From Micromonospora kangleipakensis (GTDB lineage Bacteria > Actinomycetota > Actinomycetes > Mycobacteriales > Micromonosporaceae): a stretch of 64,000 nucleotides of DNA. Shown here piece by piece: positions 8,425 through 17,892 of the stretch; position 1 is the first letter of the stretch; each line of letters begins with the position of its first letter. Below the pieces are notes generated by a model. The model had not been told where the DNA came from and made no database searches. It saw only the letters and a list, made by a program, of their open reading frames with translations. Location of the stretch: positions 3,348,001 through 3,412,000 of the forward strand of contig NZ_SHLD01000001.1 of the NCBI RefSeq assembly GCF_004217615.1, in the 5' to 3' direction. The position numbers were made by a program, and so were the translations under genes.

Positions 8425-11400
8425 TGGCGCGTGGTCCGGAGCGGCCGGAGGACGGCCCCGACGAGCGGCGGGACCCTCGTGCCAAGGGCCGCCGGTGGGG
8501 GCGCGGCAAGGCCGACGCCGAGCCGGACGGCGGGGTCGCCGGCGAGGAGTTCGGCTGGATCGACGACCTGCGTACGGCCAAGGAGCAGCGCACGGAGCTC
8601 GGCCCGGAAGGTGGCGGCCCGGGCCCGGCGTCGCCGCGCGGCCCGATGCCGCCCGCCGGCCCGCCGCCGCGCTCCGCGCCCCCCTCACCAGGGCCCGGCC
8701 GGGGCGCCCGGCCGGGAACCGTGCCCTCGCCCGGCGCGGGCCGCCCCGCTCCCGACGGGCCGCCCGTGCGGCGCAACCCGGCCGAGGCCGGGCCGGCGGC
8801 ACCCCCGGTCCGTCCCGCCGGGCCCGATCCGGCCGCCGGCCGGTCGCGCCCGGCCGACGGGCCCTGGCCCGGGTCGCCCGAGCCGGCCGGGCCCGTCCGC
8901 CGCCCGGCCGAGCCGTCCCGCCCCCCGCGCCGCGGCGTGGCCGGGTCCACCGGCGCGCACGGCACGGTCCCGCCGACCGCCGGCGGCCCGCAGGCTCCGA
9001 CCGGTCGGCCGCACCCTGGCCCGGCCGGCGGCGGACCCGCCCGGGGCGGGCAGCCGCCCGCGACCGGCTGGCCGGCGCCCGGGTCGGGCGTCCCCTCCGA
9101 CGGCCCCCGCTCCGCGCCGCCCGGCACCGGCCGGCGCGGCCCCGAGGGCCCTGGCGCCCCGACGTCCGCCCCGCCCACCTCGAGGGCGGGCCGGCGGGCC
9201 GTGCCCGAAGACGCCGAACCGGGTGGCCGTCCGGTCTCGGGCGCGGGCCCGCGCCCGGTCCCCGGCGGCACCGATCCTGGACTTCGCCCCGTCTCGGGCG
9301 CCGGCCGGCGGGGGTTGCCCGACGGTGGCGATCCCGGTGTCCGCCCGGTCTCGGGCGCGGGCCGGCGGGGGATGCCCGACGGCGCCGATCCCGGTGTCCG
9401 CCCGGTCTCCGGCGCGGGTCGTCGCTCCGCTCCGGCGGGCGCCGAGCCCGGCCGTCGTGGCGCACCGGCCGGGGATCCGCCCCGGGGGGCGGCGACTCCG
9501 CCCGGCGCGCCCTACCCGACCGTCGACCCGGCCACCGGCGCGCCGCGCCCCGGCCCGGGTGGAGCCGAGGGGCGGCGCCGTCGCGCGCCGGCCCAGTCGG
9601 GCCCCGCGGACCGGGCCACGGCCGGTGTGCCGCCAGTGACCGACGGCCCGACCGGGCCCGGTGCACCGCGCGCGGGCGGTCGTCGCCGCGCCAGCGAGCC
9701 CGAGGAGCCGGTCCTGCCGAGGAGCGGCAACGCACCGTCGGTGCCGGGGGACGTCACGTCGCCCGGGACCGCCCGCTCCGCGCCCGGCACCGACCCCGGA
9801 CGTGCGGCTGACCGTCGGCGTCCCCGACCGGAGCCGGCCGGCCCGGCCGCGCCCGGTCGTCGCGCCGCGCCCGACACCCCGTCGACCGGTGGCCGCCCGG
9901 CGGCGCCGGAGGTCACCGGGCCGCCGACCGGCCGTCGCGCGGCCGCCGGCGGTACCGAACTGCCGGCCGGCCGTCGGGCCGCCGGCGAGGACGGTGAGAG
10001 ACTGTCGGGCCGTCGTGGCGGGGCCGACGCGTCCGCGCCGCCCAGCCCGCGCCGCGCCGGGCGGGACGGCGGCGACGGGCCGCGCGGCGACCGCCCCGAG
10101 CGGCCGGCCGACTGGCTGCGCCAGGCCGGCCGCGGACACCACAGCGACCCGGCCCTGCCGGTGGTCGACCCGACGGCGCCGGCCGGGCCTGCGGTCGAGG
10201 AGCCGCCCGCCGGACGACGGGGCAGCCCCGCCGGCCCCGGTCGGGCCGCGACCGGCCGGACCGGCGCCGCCGTGCCGCCGGGACCGGCTGCCGTACCCGA
10301 TCAACCCGCCGGCGCCCGCGGGGCGGCGCGCCCCGGTCCCGCCCCGGCCGGCCCGCCGGGAGCGCCAACCCTCGGCGGCCCCGGTCCGGCCCCCGCCGGT
10401 CGTTCCGCTCCGCCCTCGGCCGCCGGCGACGGCCGGCCGGCCGGGCCGGCACGCGGCGCGGCCCGGCCGGGCGTCGCGCCCGACGGTTCCGTCCCACCCC
10501 GGTCGCCCGGGGCCGACCGGGTCGGCCCCCAGCCCGGCGACGTCGGCGCCCGCACCACGGGCGGGCAGCCCGCGGTGGCCCGCGCGGCCGCCCCCGTGTC
10601 CCGGCCCGCCGGACCCGACGAGCCACCGGTCGGCCGGTCGGCCCCGCCGCAGCGGGAGCCGGGCCGCCCGGAAGCGCGCGGCGCGGCGGCCGTACCGCCG
10701 CCCGGGCGTCCCGGCGACGTTCCCGCGGTGGCGCGCGCCGCCGCGGTCGTACCGCAGCCGGAGCCGATCGGTCCGCGGCCGCAACCGGCGGACCATTCCG
10801 GACCGGCGCTGCGGCGGGCCGGGTCGGAGTCGGCGGACGACGACCGGACGCCGGCCGCTGGCCTGCGTGGCGCCAGGTCCGAGCTGCGCCGGCAGATGCG
10901 CGAGCGGCGCCGCCTGCGGATGGGCGTCCTCGCGCTGGTCAGCCTGCTGCTGCTCGGCGCGGTGCCGCTCTACTTCGGCCTCCGGACGCTCAGCCGGGAC
11001 CCGGTCTTCGACTCCCTCGACGCGCTCGACGTGCCGAGCTGGGCGACGGTGAAGACCGTCGACAACGTCAGCGGCAGCCGCTGGTGCCTGCAGGACTGTC
11101 GGCTGCGGGAGCGGACCGTGGAGTCCCAGCAGGCGTGGAAGGAAACCGCCCAGGTGTACGAGCAGGCGCTGACCCGGGACGGCTGGCGGCAGTGGAAGGT
11201 GACCCGCTGCCCGGAGCAGCCGGTCAAGGGCAGCTACACCTGCTGGCGCCGGGACGAACTCACCCTCGACCTGTGGGTACGCGAGCCCACCTGCGCCCTG
11301 CCGCCGGTCAACGGGCAACCGGCGCCGTCTCCGGCGCCCTCGCCCGCAGCGGGGGAGTGCGCCGGCTCGTTGGTGTCGGTGAAGGTGCGCAACGCGATCG

Positions 11401-11513
11401 ACGACGAGCGGACCGGACCACAACCGAGCACTGACCCGTCACTCACCGGTGAGGATCCGTTCCCCACCCTCACCGACGATCCACTGGGCGAACAGACACG
11501 CTCACCGTCCTGA
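8424..11513 (+). CDS. Large Pro/Gly/Arg-rich one-pass membrane protein, hypothetical
   Basis: 1029 residues, not recognised. Residues 1-60 contain a conserved-looking patch EFGWIDDLRTAKEQR. Residues about 60-800 are low-complexity Pro, Gly, Ala and Arg with almost no hydrophobic runs, predicted disordered and cytoplasmic. A basic stretch (LRRQMRERRRLR) precedes one TM helix at about 833-855. The remaining 175 residues would be outside the cell and contain six Cys (WCLQDCR, TRCP, YTCWR, PTCAL, GECAG), probably disulfide-paired, with a folded-looking region up to about 970 and a Pro/Ser/Thr tail. Four 19-residue tandem repeats lie at about 266-341. Start ATG overlaps the rarA stop (TGATG). The position between rarA and DUF948-DUF6167-alaS suggests a fixed locus; role unknown. 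Confidence 0.75.
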   Translation: MARGPERPEDGPDERRDPRAKGRRWGRGKADAEPDGGVAGEEFGWIDDLRTAKEQRTELGPEGGGPGPASPRGPMPPAGPPPRSAPPSPGPGRGARPGTVPSPGAGRPAPDGPPVRRNPAEAGPAAPPVRPAGPDPAAGRSRPADGPWPGSPEPAGPVRRPAEPSRPPRRGVAGSTGAHGTVPPTAGGPQAPTGRPHPGPAGGGPARGGQPPATGWPAPGSGVPSDGPRSAPPGTGRRGPEGPGAPTSAPPTSRAGRRAVPEDAEPGGRPVSGAGPRPVPGGTDPGLRPVSGAGRRGLPDGGDPGVRPVSGAGRRGMPDGADPGVRPVSGAGRRSAPAGAEPGRRGAPAGDPPRGAATPPGAPYPTVDPATGAPRPGPGGAEGRRRRAPAQSGPADRATAGVPPVTDGPTGPGAPRAGGRRRASEPEEPVLPRSGNAPSVPGDVTSPGTARSAPGTDPGRAADRRRPRPEPAGPAAPGRRAAPDTPSTGGRPAAPEVTGPPTGRRAAAGGTELPAGRRAAGEDGERLSGRRGGADASAPPSPRRAGRDGGDGPRGDRPERPADWLRQAGRGHHSDPALPVVDPTAPAGPAVEEPPAGRRGSPAGPGRAATGRTGAAVPPGPAAVPDQPAGARGAARPGPAPAGPPGAPTLGGPGPAPAGRSAPPSAAGDGRPAGPARGAARPGVAPDGSVPPRSPGADRVGPQPGDVGARTTGGQPAVARAAAPVSRPAGPDEPPVGRSAPPQREPGRPEARGAAAVPPPGRPGDVPAVARAAAVVPQPEPIGPRPQPADHSGPALRRAGSESADDDRTPAAGLRGARSELRRQMRERRRLRMGVLALVSLLLLGAVPLYFGLRTLSRDPVFDSLDALDVPSWATVKTVDNVSGSRWCLQDCRLRERTVESQQAWKETAQVYEQALTRDGWRQWKVTRCPEQPVKGSYTCWRRDELTLDLWVREPTCALPPVNGQPAPSPAPSPAAGECAGSLVSVKVRNAIDDERTGPQPSTDPSLTGEDPFPTLTDDPLGEQTRSPS
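9219..9446 (+). repeat. 57-nt tandem repeat, four copies, in-frame
   Basis: Copies aligned on gtctcgg/gtctccg begin at 9234, 9291, 9348 and 9405, exactly 57 nt apart, encoding about 19 residues each around RPVSGAGRRGxPDGxDPG. Copies 2-4 are closest to one another; copy 1 has diverged in its second half. Confidence 0.85.
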
Positions 11514-11660
11514 GCCGGTTTCCATCACGGACGGTAGGGTCTGGGGCTGGCGGGCCCGCGTGCGCCCGTCGACCGCGGTGGTGGGTCGGCGCGGGGCGAG
11601 TGGGCAGGACGGTCGCGCGTTCCGGGACGTCGGATCCCGGAACGCCTGCTTGAGGAGGAC

Positions 11661-12128
11661 ATGCGCGTGGATGGTGGACAGATCGCTGCGCTGATCGCGG
11701 CCGGCGCGTTCCTGATGCTGGTGCTCGTGCTGGCGGTGCCGATCCTGCGGCTGCGGCACACCGTGGACGCGACGACCCGCATGATCAACGACCTGAATGA
11801 GCGCACCACGCCGCTGCTCGGCGACGTCAACGCCACCGTGAAGAACGTCAACGTCGCCCTGGAGCAGGTGCAGACCTCTCTCGACGGGGTCAACCTCCAG
11901 CTCGCCAAGGTGGACACCATGACCACTCACGCGCAGAACGTCACCGCCAACGTGGCGAACCTGGCCACCGTGGTCTCCGCCGCCGCGGCGAACCCCCTGG
12001 TGAAGGTGGCCGCGTTCGGCTATGGCGTGCGCCGGGCCGCCTCGGCCCGCCGGCACGCGGAGACCGAGCGCGAGGTGCGCGACACCATCAAGCAGCAGCG
12101 TCGGGCCGCCAAGCGCGGCAACCGCTGA
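11661..12128 (+). CDS. DUF948 domain-containing membrane protein
   Basis: 155 residues. One N-terminal TM helix (about 9-30) is followed by a long helical, coiled-coil-like segment (about 35-105: NDLNERTTPLLGDVNATVKNVNVALEQV is characteristic) and a basic tail ending KQQRRAAKRGNR. DUF948 proteins are membrane-anchored with an unknown general role, sometimes linked to stress. GAGGAGG sits 3-9 nt before ATG. It shares an operon with the DUF6167 gene 30 nt downstream and alaS. The 147 nt upstream hold no recognisable feature. Confidence 0.85.
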   Translation: MRVDGGQIAALIAAGAFLMLVLVLAVPILRLRHTVDATTRMINDLNERTTPLLGDVNATVKNVNVALEQVQTSLDGVNLQLAKVDTMTTHAQNVTANVANLATVVSAAAANPLVKVAAFGYGVRRAASARRHAETEREVRDTIKQQRRAAKRGNR

Positions 12129-12158
12129 CCGGCCGGCGCTGACCAGGAGGATGAGAAC

Positions 12159-12464
12159 ATGAGGCGGTTGTTCTGGCTGGGCATCGGGCTGGCAGTGGGC
12201 GTGCTGGTGGTGCGCAAGGCGACCAAAACGGCGCAGGCGTACACGCCAGCCGGCATCGCCAGCGGCCTGTCGGAATCCGCTGGCGGCCTGGTCGAGTCGC
12301 TGCGTAGCTTCGTGGAGGACGTCCGGGTCGGGATGGCCGAGCGCGAGCAGGAGATCCACGAGGCGTTCGCCCGCGGCGAGACGTTCGACGACCAGTTCGC
12401 CGAGCTGCGCGAGGACCCGCGCATCGGCGACCGAGAGATTTTCCCGGAGGAGCACCAGCGATGA
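12159..12464 (+). CDS. DUF6167-family small membrane protein
   Basis: 101 residues: a TM helix near residues 4-20 ([16 protein letters not shown]), then an amphipathic helical region (about 30-75) and an acidic tail ending FPEEHQR. This family is found in actinobacteria next to alaS and DUF948. A CAGGAGG ribosome site precedes the ATG. Its stop overlaps alaS by 4 nt (ATGA). No function is known. Confidence 0.8.
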   Translation: MRRLFWLGIGLAVGVLVVRKATKTAQAYTPAGIASGLSESAGGLVESLRSFVEDVRVGMAEREQEIHEAFARGETFDDQFAELREDPRIGDREIFPEEHQR

Positions 12465-15139
12465 AGACGGCGGAGATCAAGCGGCGGTACCTCGCGCACT
12501 TCGAGGCGAACGGCCATGCCGTGGTGCCGTCCGCTCCGCTGCCCGCCATCAGCGACCCGAACCTGCTGTTCGTCAACGCCGGCATGGTGCAGTTCGTCCC
12601 CTACTTCCTGGGCCAGCAGACCCCGCCGTACTCCCGCGCGGTCAGCGTCCAGAAGTGCATCCGGACGCCGGACATCGACGAGGTCGGCAAGACCAGCCGG
12701 CACGGCACGTTCTTCCAGATGAACGGCAACTTCTCCTTCGGCGACTACTTCAAGGACGGGGCCATCCCGCTCGCCTGGGACCTGGTCACCAAGCCGCTGG
12801 ACCAGGGCGGTTTCGGGCTGGACCCGGAGCGGATCTGGCCGACGGTCTACCTGGACGACGACGAGGCGTACCAGATCTGGCGCTCCGTCGGGGTGCCCGC
12901 CGAGCGGATCGTCCGCCGGGGCAAGGCGGACAACTTCTGGTCGATGGGCATCCCCGGCCCCTGCGGCCCGTGCTCCGAGCTGTTCTACGACCGTGGCCCG
13001 GAGTACGGCCGCGAGGGCGGCCCGGCGGTCGACGAGGACCGCTACATGGAGTTCTGGAACCTCGTCTTCATGCAGTTCGAGCGGGGTCCGGGCACCAGCA
13101 AGGAGGACTACCCGATCCTCGGCGAGCTGCCGGCGAAGAACATCGACACCGGCATGGGCCTGGAGCGGATGGCCTCCATCCTCCAAGGCGTCGACAACCT
13201 CTACGAGATCGACGAGGTCCGGCCGATCCTCGACCGGGCCGCCGAGCTGACCGGCAAGCGGTACGGCGCGCGCTCCGGCCACGTGGCCAGCCAGTCGCAC
13301 CCGGACGACGTCCGGCTGCGGGTGATCGCCGACCACGTGCGCACCGCGCTGATGCTGATCGGCGACGGCGTCACCCCGTCGAACGAGGGCCGTGGCTACG
13401 TGCTGCGCCGGATCATGCGCCGGGCGATCCGCGCGGTCCGGCTGCTCGGCTATCAGGACCGGGCGCTGCCCGAGCTGCTGCCGGTGGCCCGGGACTGCAT
13501 GTCGCCGTCGTACCCGGAGCTGTCCGCCGAGTTCGGCCGGATCTCCCAGTACGCGTACGCCGAGGAGGACGCGTTCCTCGCCACGCTGCGGTCGGGTACC
13601 ACCATCCTGGACACCGCGATCGCGGAGACCAAGTCGGCCGGCAAGGCGGCGATCTCCGGCGACAAGGCGTTCCAGCTCCACGACACGTACGGCTTCCCGA
13701 TCGACCTGACCCTGGAGATCGCGGCCGAGCAGGGGCTCCAGGTCGACGCGGAGGGCTTCCGCCGGCTGATGGCCGACCAGCGGAGCCGGGCGAAGGCGGA
13801 CGCGCAGGCGCGCAAGACCGGGCACACCGACGTGTCGGCGTACCGGTCGGTGCTCGACGGCGGTGGTCCGGTGGAGTTCACCGGCTACACCGAGCTGAAC
13901 CGGGAGTCGCGGGTGCGGGCGCTGCTCGCCGGCGGCGCCGAGGTCGGCGCGGCGGTCGAGGGCGACACGATCGAGCTGGTGCTCGACACCACCCCGTTCT
14001 ATGCCGAGGGCGGCGGCCAGCAGCCGGACCAGGGTCTGATCACGGTCGGCGGCGGCCAGCTCGAGGTCTTCGACGTGCAGCAGCCGGTGCCGGGCCTGAT
14101 CGTGCACCGGGCGCGGGTGGTCCGGGGCGAGGTGCGCGCCGGGGAGACCGGGTACGCCGAGATCGACGTGTCCCGGCGGCGGGCGATCTCCCGCTCGCAC
14201 ACCGCGACCCACCTGGTGCACCAGACCATGCGCAACTTCCTCGGCGAGTCGGCCACCCAGGCGGGTTCGCTGAACGCGCCGGGCCGGCTGCGGTTCGACT
14301 TCAACACCCCGACCGGGGTGGCGCCGAGCGTGCTGCACGACGTGGAGCAGCAGGTCAACGAGGTGCTCCTGGCCGACATGGAGGTGCACGCCTTCATCAC
14401 CACCCAGGAGGAGGCCCGCCGGATCGGCGCGATGGCGCTCTTCGGCGAGAAGTACGGCGAGCGGGTCCGGGTCGTCGAGGTCGGCGACTACGCCCGGGAG
14501 CTGTGCGGTGGCACGCACGTGGCCCGGTCGGCGCAGCTCGGCCTGGTGAAGATCCTCTCCGAGGCCTCGGTCGGCTCGGGCGTGCGCCGGATCGAGGCCC
14601 TCGTCGGCATGGACGCCTTCGGTTTCCTGGCCCGCGAGCACCTGCTGGTCTCCCGGCTGGCCGAGCTGTTCCGGGTCCCCGGCGACCAGGTCGCCGACCG
14701 GGTGGAGCAGACCGTCACCCAGCTGCGCGACGCGGAGAAGGAGCTCGAGAAGCTCCGCGCCCAGCTGGTCCTCGGCGGCGCGGCGGCGCTCGCCGGGCAG
14801 GCGAAGGACGTGCGCGGGGTGGCGTACGTCGGCACCGAGGCGCCCGAGGGGGCGGCCGGCAACGACGTGCGGACCCTGGCCCAGGAGATCCGGGGTCGGA
14901 TCGACCCGGCCCGGCCGGCGGTGGTCGCCGTGGCGGCCCGGGCAGGAGGCAAGGCGTCCCTGGTGGTGGCGGTCAACCAGGCCGCGCGCGGTCGCGGCCT
15001 GACCGCCAAGGAGCTGGTCAAGACGGCCTTCTCCGGCCGCGGTGGCGGCAGCGACGACCTCGCCCAGGGTGGTGGCCTGCCGGCGGCCGAGGCGCCGAAC
15101 CTGCTGGCCACCGTGGAGAAGGCGATCGCCGACGCGTGA
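12461..15139 (+). CDS. alaS: Alanyl-tRNA synthetase
   Basis: 892-residue class II synthetase. Order: aminoacylation core (1-about 250, with [19 protein letters not shown] motif-2 region near 73-92), tRNA-recognition helices (about 250-460), editing domain with the zinc-binding HxxxH (SHTATH, about 578-583) and CGGTH (about 681-685), then a C-terminal C-Ala/oligomerisation region ending near 892. Length and all zinc ligands are normal. It starts inside the stop of the DUF6167 gene, and a hairpin follows it. Confidence 0.96.
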   Translation: MKTAEIKRRYLAHFEANGHAVVPSAPLPAISDPNLLFVNAGMVQFVPYFLGQQTPPYSRAVSVQKCIRTPDIDEVGKTSRHGTFFQMNGNFSFGDYFKDGAIPLAWDLVTKPLDQGGFGLDPERIWPTVYLDDDEAYQIWRSVGVPAERIVRRGKADNFWSMGIPGPCGPCSELFYDRGPEYGREGGPAVDEDRYMEFWNLVFMQFERGPGTSKEDYPILGELPAKNIDTGMGLERMASILQGVDNLYEIDEVRPILDRAAELTGKRYGARSGHVASQSHPDDVRLRVIADHVRTALMLIGDGVTPSNEGRGYVLRRIMRRAIRAVRLLGYQDRALPELLPVARDCMSPSYPELSAEFGRISQYAYAEEDAFLATLRSGTTILDTAIAETKSAGKAAISGDKAFQLHDTYGFPIDLTLEIAAEQGLQVDAEGFRRLMADQRSRAKADAQARKTGHTDVSAYRSVLDGGGPVEFTGYTELNRESRVRALLAGGAEVGAAVEGDTIELVLDTTPFYAEGGGQQPDQGLITVGGGQLEVFDVQQPVPGLIVHRARVVRGEVRAGETGYAEIDVSRRRAISRSHTATHLVHQTMRNFLGESATQAGSLNAPGRLRFDFNTPTGVAPSVLHDVEQQVNEVLLADMEVHAFITTQEEARRIGAMALFGEKYGERVRVVEVGDYARELCGGTHVARSAQLGLVKILSEASVGSGVRRIEALVGMDAFGFLAREHLLVSRLAELFRVPGDQVADRVEQTVTQLRDAEKELEKLRAQLVLGGAAALAGQAKDVRGVAYVGTEAPEGAAGNDVRTLAQEIRGRIDPARPAVVAVAARAGGKASLVVAVNQAARGRGLTAKELVKTAFSGRGGGSDDLAQGGGLPAAEAPNLLATVEKAIADA

Positions 15140-15154
15140 TGGCGCACCGACTGC

Positions 15155-15187
15155 GGCCAGGGCGGACCACACCGGTCCGCCCTGGCC
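15155..15187 (+). terminator. Hairpin terminator between alaS and ruvX
   Basis: 14-bp perfect arms (15155-15168 and 15174-15187) around the loop acacc, 15 nt after the alaS stop. No T-run. If it is efficient, ruvX-mltG-aroE need their own promoter in the 22 nt that remain, or it acts as a partial attenuator. Confidence 0.6.
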
Positions 15188-15209
15188 TGTCACAGGGCGG
15201 TGTCCGATA

Positions 15210-15671
15210 ATGGCTGAGCTGTCCCGTGGGGTCCGGTTGGGGGTGGACGTCGGGCAGGTCCGGGTCGGCGTCTCCCGCTCCGACCCGCACGGCATCCTGG
15301 CCACCCCGCTGGTCACCCTCGCCCGGGACCTGACCGCCGCGGCCGACGCGGTGCCCGCCGACATGGCGGCGCTGGTCGACCTCATCGCGGAGCACGAGGC
15401 CGTCGAGGTCGTGGTGGGCCTTCCGGTCAATCTTGCCGGCAAACACGGCCCGGCGGCGACGAACGTCTCGGCGTACGCTGCCCGTCTGGCCGATGTAATA
15501 GCGCCGGTTCCGGTGGCGCTGACGGACGAGAGGATGTCGACCGTCGTGGCTAGTCGTAGGCTGGCCGAACGTGGCGTCCGGGGAAAGCGCCAACGGGCGG
15601 TGGTCGACCAGGCCGCCGCGGTGGAGATTCTGCAGAGCTGGCTGGACGCGCAGCGGAGGCGGACGCAATGA
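15210..15671 (+). CDS. ruvX: Putative pre-16S rRNA nuclease / Holliday junction resolvase-like RuvX (YqgF)
   Basis: 153 residues with the RNase H-like fold of YqgF. The first catalytic Asp is in LGVDVGQVRVGV (near residue 13), a glutamate follows in the VVVGLPVN region, and TDERMST with a later VDQAAA(V)EIL contributes the last acidic residue. In bacteria this protein matures the 16S rRNA 5' end and has also been assigned a resolvase role. No ribosome site is evident. Stop overlaps mltG by 4 nt. Confidence 0.88.
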   Translation: MAELSRGVRLGVDVGQVRVGVSRSDPHGILATPLVTLARDLTAAADAVPADMAALVDLIAEHEAVEVVVGLPVNLAGKHGPAATNVSAYAARLADVIAPVPVALTDERMSTVVASRRLAERGVRGKRQRAVVDQAAAVEILQSWLDAQRRRTQ

Positions 15672-16888
15672 TCGACGATCTGGATCTGGTTCTCGACGAG
15701 TCGGAGAGGGGGGAGAAGGGCCGGCACCGGCGCGGCGCCGTGGCCAAGCGCAACGGCAAGTCGGGCGGCCGGGGCAAGACGATCTTCGCCCTGCTGATGG
15801 CCCTCGTGCTGCTGGGCGGCATCGGCGGGGGCGCGTACGTCGGCTTCGACCGGATCCGCAACCACTTCGTCACCCCGGACTACGACGGCCCCGGCTCGGG
15901 CGAGGCGCTGGTCGAGGTGAAGGCCGGCGACACCCTCACCGACATCGGGGACTCCCTCTACGACGCCGGGGTGGTGAAGAGCACCAAGGCGTTCATCGAG
16001 GCCGCGGAGGCCAACTCCCGCAGCAAGAACATCCAGGTCGGCCGGTACAAGGTCCGGAAGCAGATGAAGGCCGCCGACGCGGTGACCCTGCTGCTCGACC
16101 CGAAGAGCCGGGTGGTGAACGGGGTGACCATCCCCGAGGGCACCATCAGCCTGGCGATCTACGACATTCTCTCCAAGCAGACCAAGATCCCGGTCGCCGA
16201 CTTCAAGGCTGCCGCGAAGGATCCGGTCAAGCTGGGCGTGCCGGCCTACTGGTTCACGCGTGGCGACGGCAAGAAGGGCCCGAAGAGCATCGAGGGCTTC
16301 CTCTTCCCGGCGACCTACGAGATCCCGCCGAAGGCGACCGCCGAGCAGATCCTGTCGATGATGGTGGACCAGTTCCTCACCGTCACCAAGGAGTTGAACT
16401 TCGTCGAGAAGGCGCAGCAGGAGCGGAAGATCTCCCCGTACGAGGCGCTGATCACCGCGTCCATCGCGCAGGCCGAGTCGGTCAACCACGTGGACCTGCC
16501 GAAGGTCTCCCGGGTGATCTACAACCGGGTCTACGCCGGCAAGATCGGCTGTAACTGCCTGGGGATCGACAGCGGCATCAACTACTGGCTGCGGTTGCAG
16601 GGCAAGGAGCCGAAGGACTCCGACGACCTGCTGCAGAGCGAGATCCACAACCTGAAGAACCCGTACAACACGCACGACGTGGCGGGGTTGCCCATTACGC
16701 CGATCAGCAACCCCGGCGAGGACGCGCTCAAGGGGGCGCTGACCCCGCCGACCGGGGACTGGATCTTCTTCATGACCATCGACCAGAAGGGCACGATGGG
16801 GTACGGCTCCAACGACGCGGACTACCGCAAGCTGATCCGGACGATGTGCGACAACAAGGTGCTGACCGGATCGAACTGCACGTCGTGA
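15668..16888 (+). CDS. mltG: Endolytic murein transglycosylase MltG
   Basis: 406 residues. A basic cytoplasmic lead (1-37) precedes one TM helix (38-60). The extracellular part has a LysM-like subdomain (about 75-140: VEVKAGDTLTDIGDSLYDAGVV) and the catalytic YceG domain from about 210. Glu270, in ITASIAQAES, aligns with the catalytic glutamate of the family. It cleaves glycan strands during elongation and is coupled to PBP activity. Coupled by overlaps to ruvX (ATGA) and aroE (GTGA). Confidence 0.93.
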   Translation: MIDDLDLVLDESERGEKGRHRRGAVAKRNGKSGGRGKTIFALLMALVLLGGIGGGAYVGFDRIRNHFVTPDYDGPGSGEALVEVKAGDTLTDIGDSLYDAGVVKSTKAFIEAAEANSRSKNIQVGRYKVRKQMKAADAVTLLLDPKSRVVNGVTIPEGTISLAIYDILSKQTKIPVADFKAAAKDPVKLGVPAYWFTRGDGKKGPKSIEGFLFPATYEIPPKATAEQILSMMVDQFLTVTKELNFVEKAQQERKISPYEALITASIAQAESVNHVDLPKVSRVIYNRVYAGKIGCNCLGIDSGINYWLRLQGKEPKDSDDLLQSEIHNLKNPYNTHDVAGLPITPISNPGEDALKGALTPPTGDWIFFMTIDQKGTMGYGSNDADYRKLIRTMCDNKVLTGSNCTS

Positions 16889-17697
16889 GGGCCGCTGTCG
16901 TCGGCAAGCCGATCGCCCACTCGCTCTCCCCGGTGATCCACGAGGCGGGGTACGCGGCGGCCGGGTTGACCGGGTGGTCGTACACCCGGTTGGAGTGCGG
17001 GGCCGAGGAACTGCCCGACCTGGTCGCCGGGCTCGGCCCGGAGTGGGCCGGGCTGTCGGTGACCATGCCGGGCAAGGAGGCGGCGCTCGCGCTGGCCGAC
17101 CAGGTCTCGCCGGTCGCCGCCGCCGTCGGCGCCGCCAACACGCTGGTACGCCGACCCGACGGCTCCTGGTACGCCGACAACACTGACGTGACCGGAATGG
17201 TCGAGGTGCTCGCGGCCGCCGGGTGCGCGTCGGGCGTCGTCGTAACCGTGCTCGGCGCGGGCGGCACCGCCCGGGCCGCCCTCGCCGCGGCAGCCCGGCT
17301 CGGCGCGGCCGAGGTGACCGTGGTGGCCCGGCGCCCGGAGGCCGTCCACGAACTGCGCCCGGTGGCCGGCGCGGTGGGCGTGCCGCTGACCGGCGCGGCC
17401 TGGGACGGGGCGCCGAGCCACGCCCGGGCCGACGTGGTGATCTCCACCGTGCCGAAGGGCGTGGCCGACCCCCTCGCCGAGAACTTCGACTGGCGGCCGG
17501 GGACGGTCTTCTTCGACGCTCTCTACGATCCCTGGCCCACCCCGCTCGCCGCCGCCGCGCTCGCCGCCGGCTGCCGGGTGGTCTCCGGGCTGGACCTGCT
17601 GCTGGCCCAGGCGGTCGGCCAGTTCGAGCAGTTCACCGGCGTCCCCGCGCCCCGCGAGGCGATGGCCGCCGCTCTGGCCGCCGCTCGCGCCGGCTGA
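16885..17697 (+). CDS. aroE: Shikimate dehydrogenase
   Basis: 270 residues. SLSP at 13-16 binds shikimate, Lys64 (VTMPGKEAA) and Asp101 (NTDVTGM) are the catalytic pair, and VLGAGGTARAA (near 115-125) is the NADP-binding glycine loop. It reduces 3-dehydroshikimate. The GTG start overlaps the mltG stop (GTGA); an in-frame ATG 39 nt upstream would extend into mltG with non-family residues, so it is rejected. The reversed cofactor half (residues 110-235) and the C-terminal substrate helix are intact. Confidence 0.92.
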   Translation: MRAAVVGKPIAHSLSPVIHEAGYAAAGLTGWSYTRLECGAEELPDLVAGLGPEWAGLSVTMPGKEAALALADQVSPVAAAVGAANTLVRRPDGSWYADNTDVTGMVEVLAAAGCASGVVVTVLGAGGTARAALAAAARLGAAEVTVVARRPEAVHELRPVAGAVGVPLTGAAWDGAPSHARADVVISTVPKGVADPLAENFDWRPGTVFFDALYDPWPTPLAAAALAAGCRVVSGLDLLLAQAVGQFEQFTGVPAPREAMAAALAAARAG

Positions 17698-17879
17698 GCC
17701 GGCCCGGCCGTGCCGGGCGCCGAATCACCCGCGCCGGGCGCCAATGCGACTGCGGCGGGTGCCGACCCGACCGCCAGCCGACCCGGCCATGCCCGCCGCC
17801 TGGGCGCGGCCAGGGCGGGACGCCACGTCCGCAGGGCGGGACGCGGTGGGCACGGCGTCGTGGCGGCCACCGGGCGTGA

Positions 17880-17885
17880 CAGACT
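17880..17885 (+). promoter_or_regulatory. -10 box CAGACT for a leaderless aroC transcript
   Basis: CAGACT is followed by 7 nt and the GTG start of aroC. Together with the absence of a Shine-Dalgarno this points to a leaderless mRNA. The 195 nt between aroE and aroC otherwise hold only GC-rich sequence with a repeated gccgggcgcc. Confidence 0.45.
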
Positions 17886-17892
17886 GACCGCT

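Noticed and set aside
9219..9446. Possible CRISPR-like spaced repeat
   Set aside because: The 57-nt unit is contiguous, in-frame and encodes protein; there are no spacers or cas genes.
12020..16675. A very long antisense open frame across alaS-ruvX-mltG (1551 codons)
   Set aside because: Produced by high GC and the codon bias of the sense genes; composition is Arg/His/Gly-rich and matches no family. The same holds for other long antisense frames, e.g. 28478-31984.
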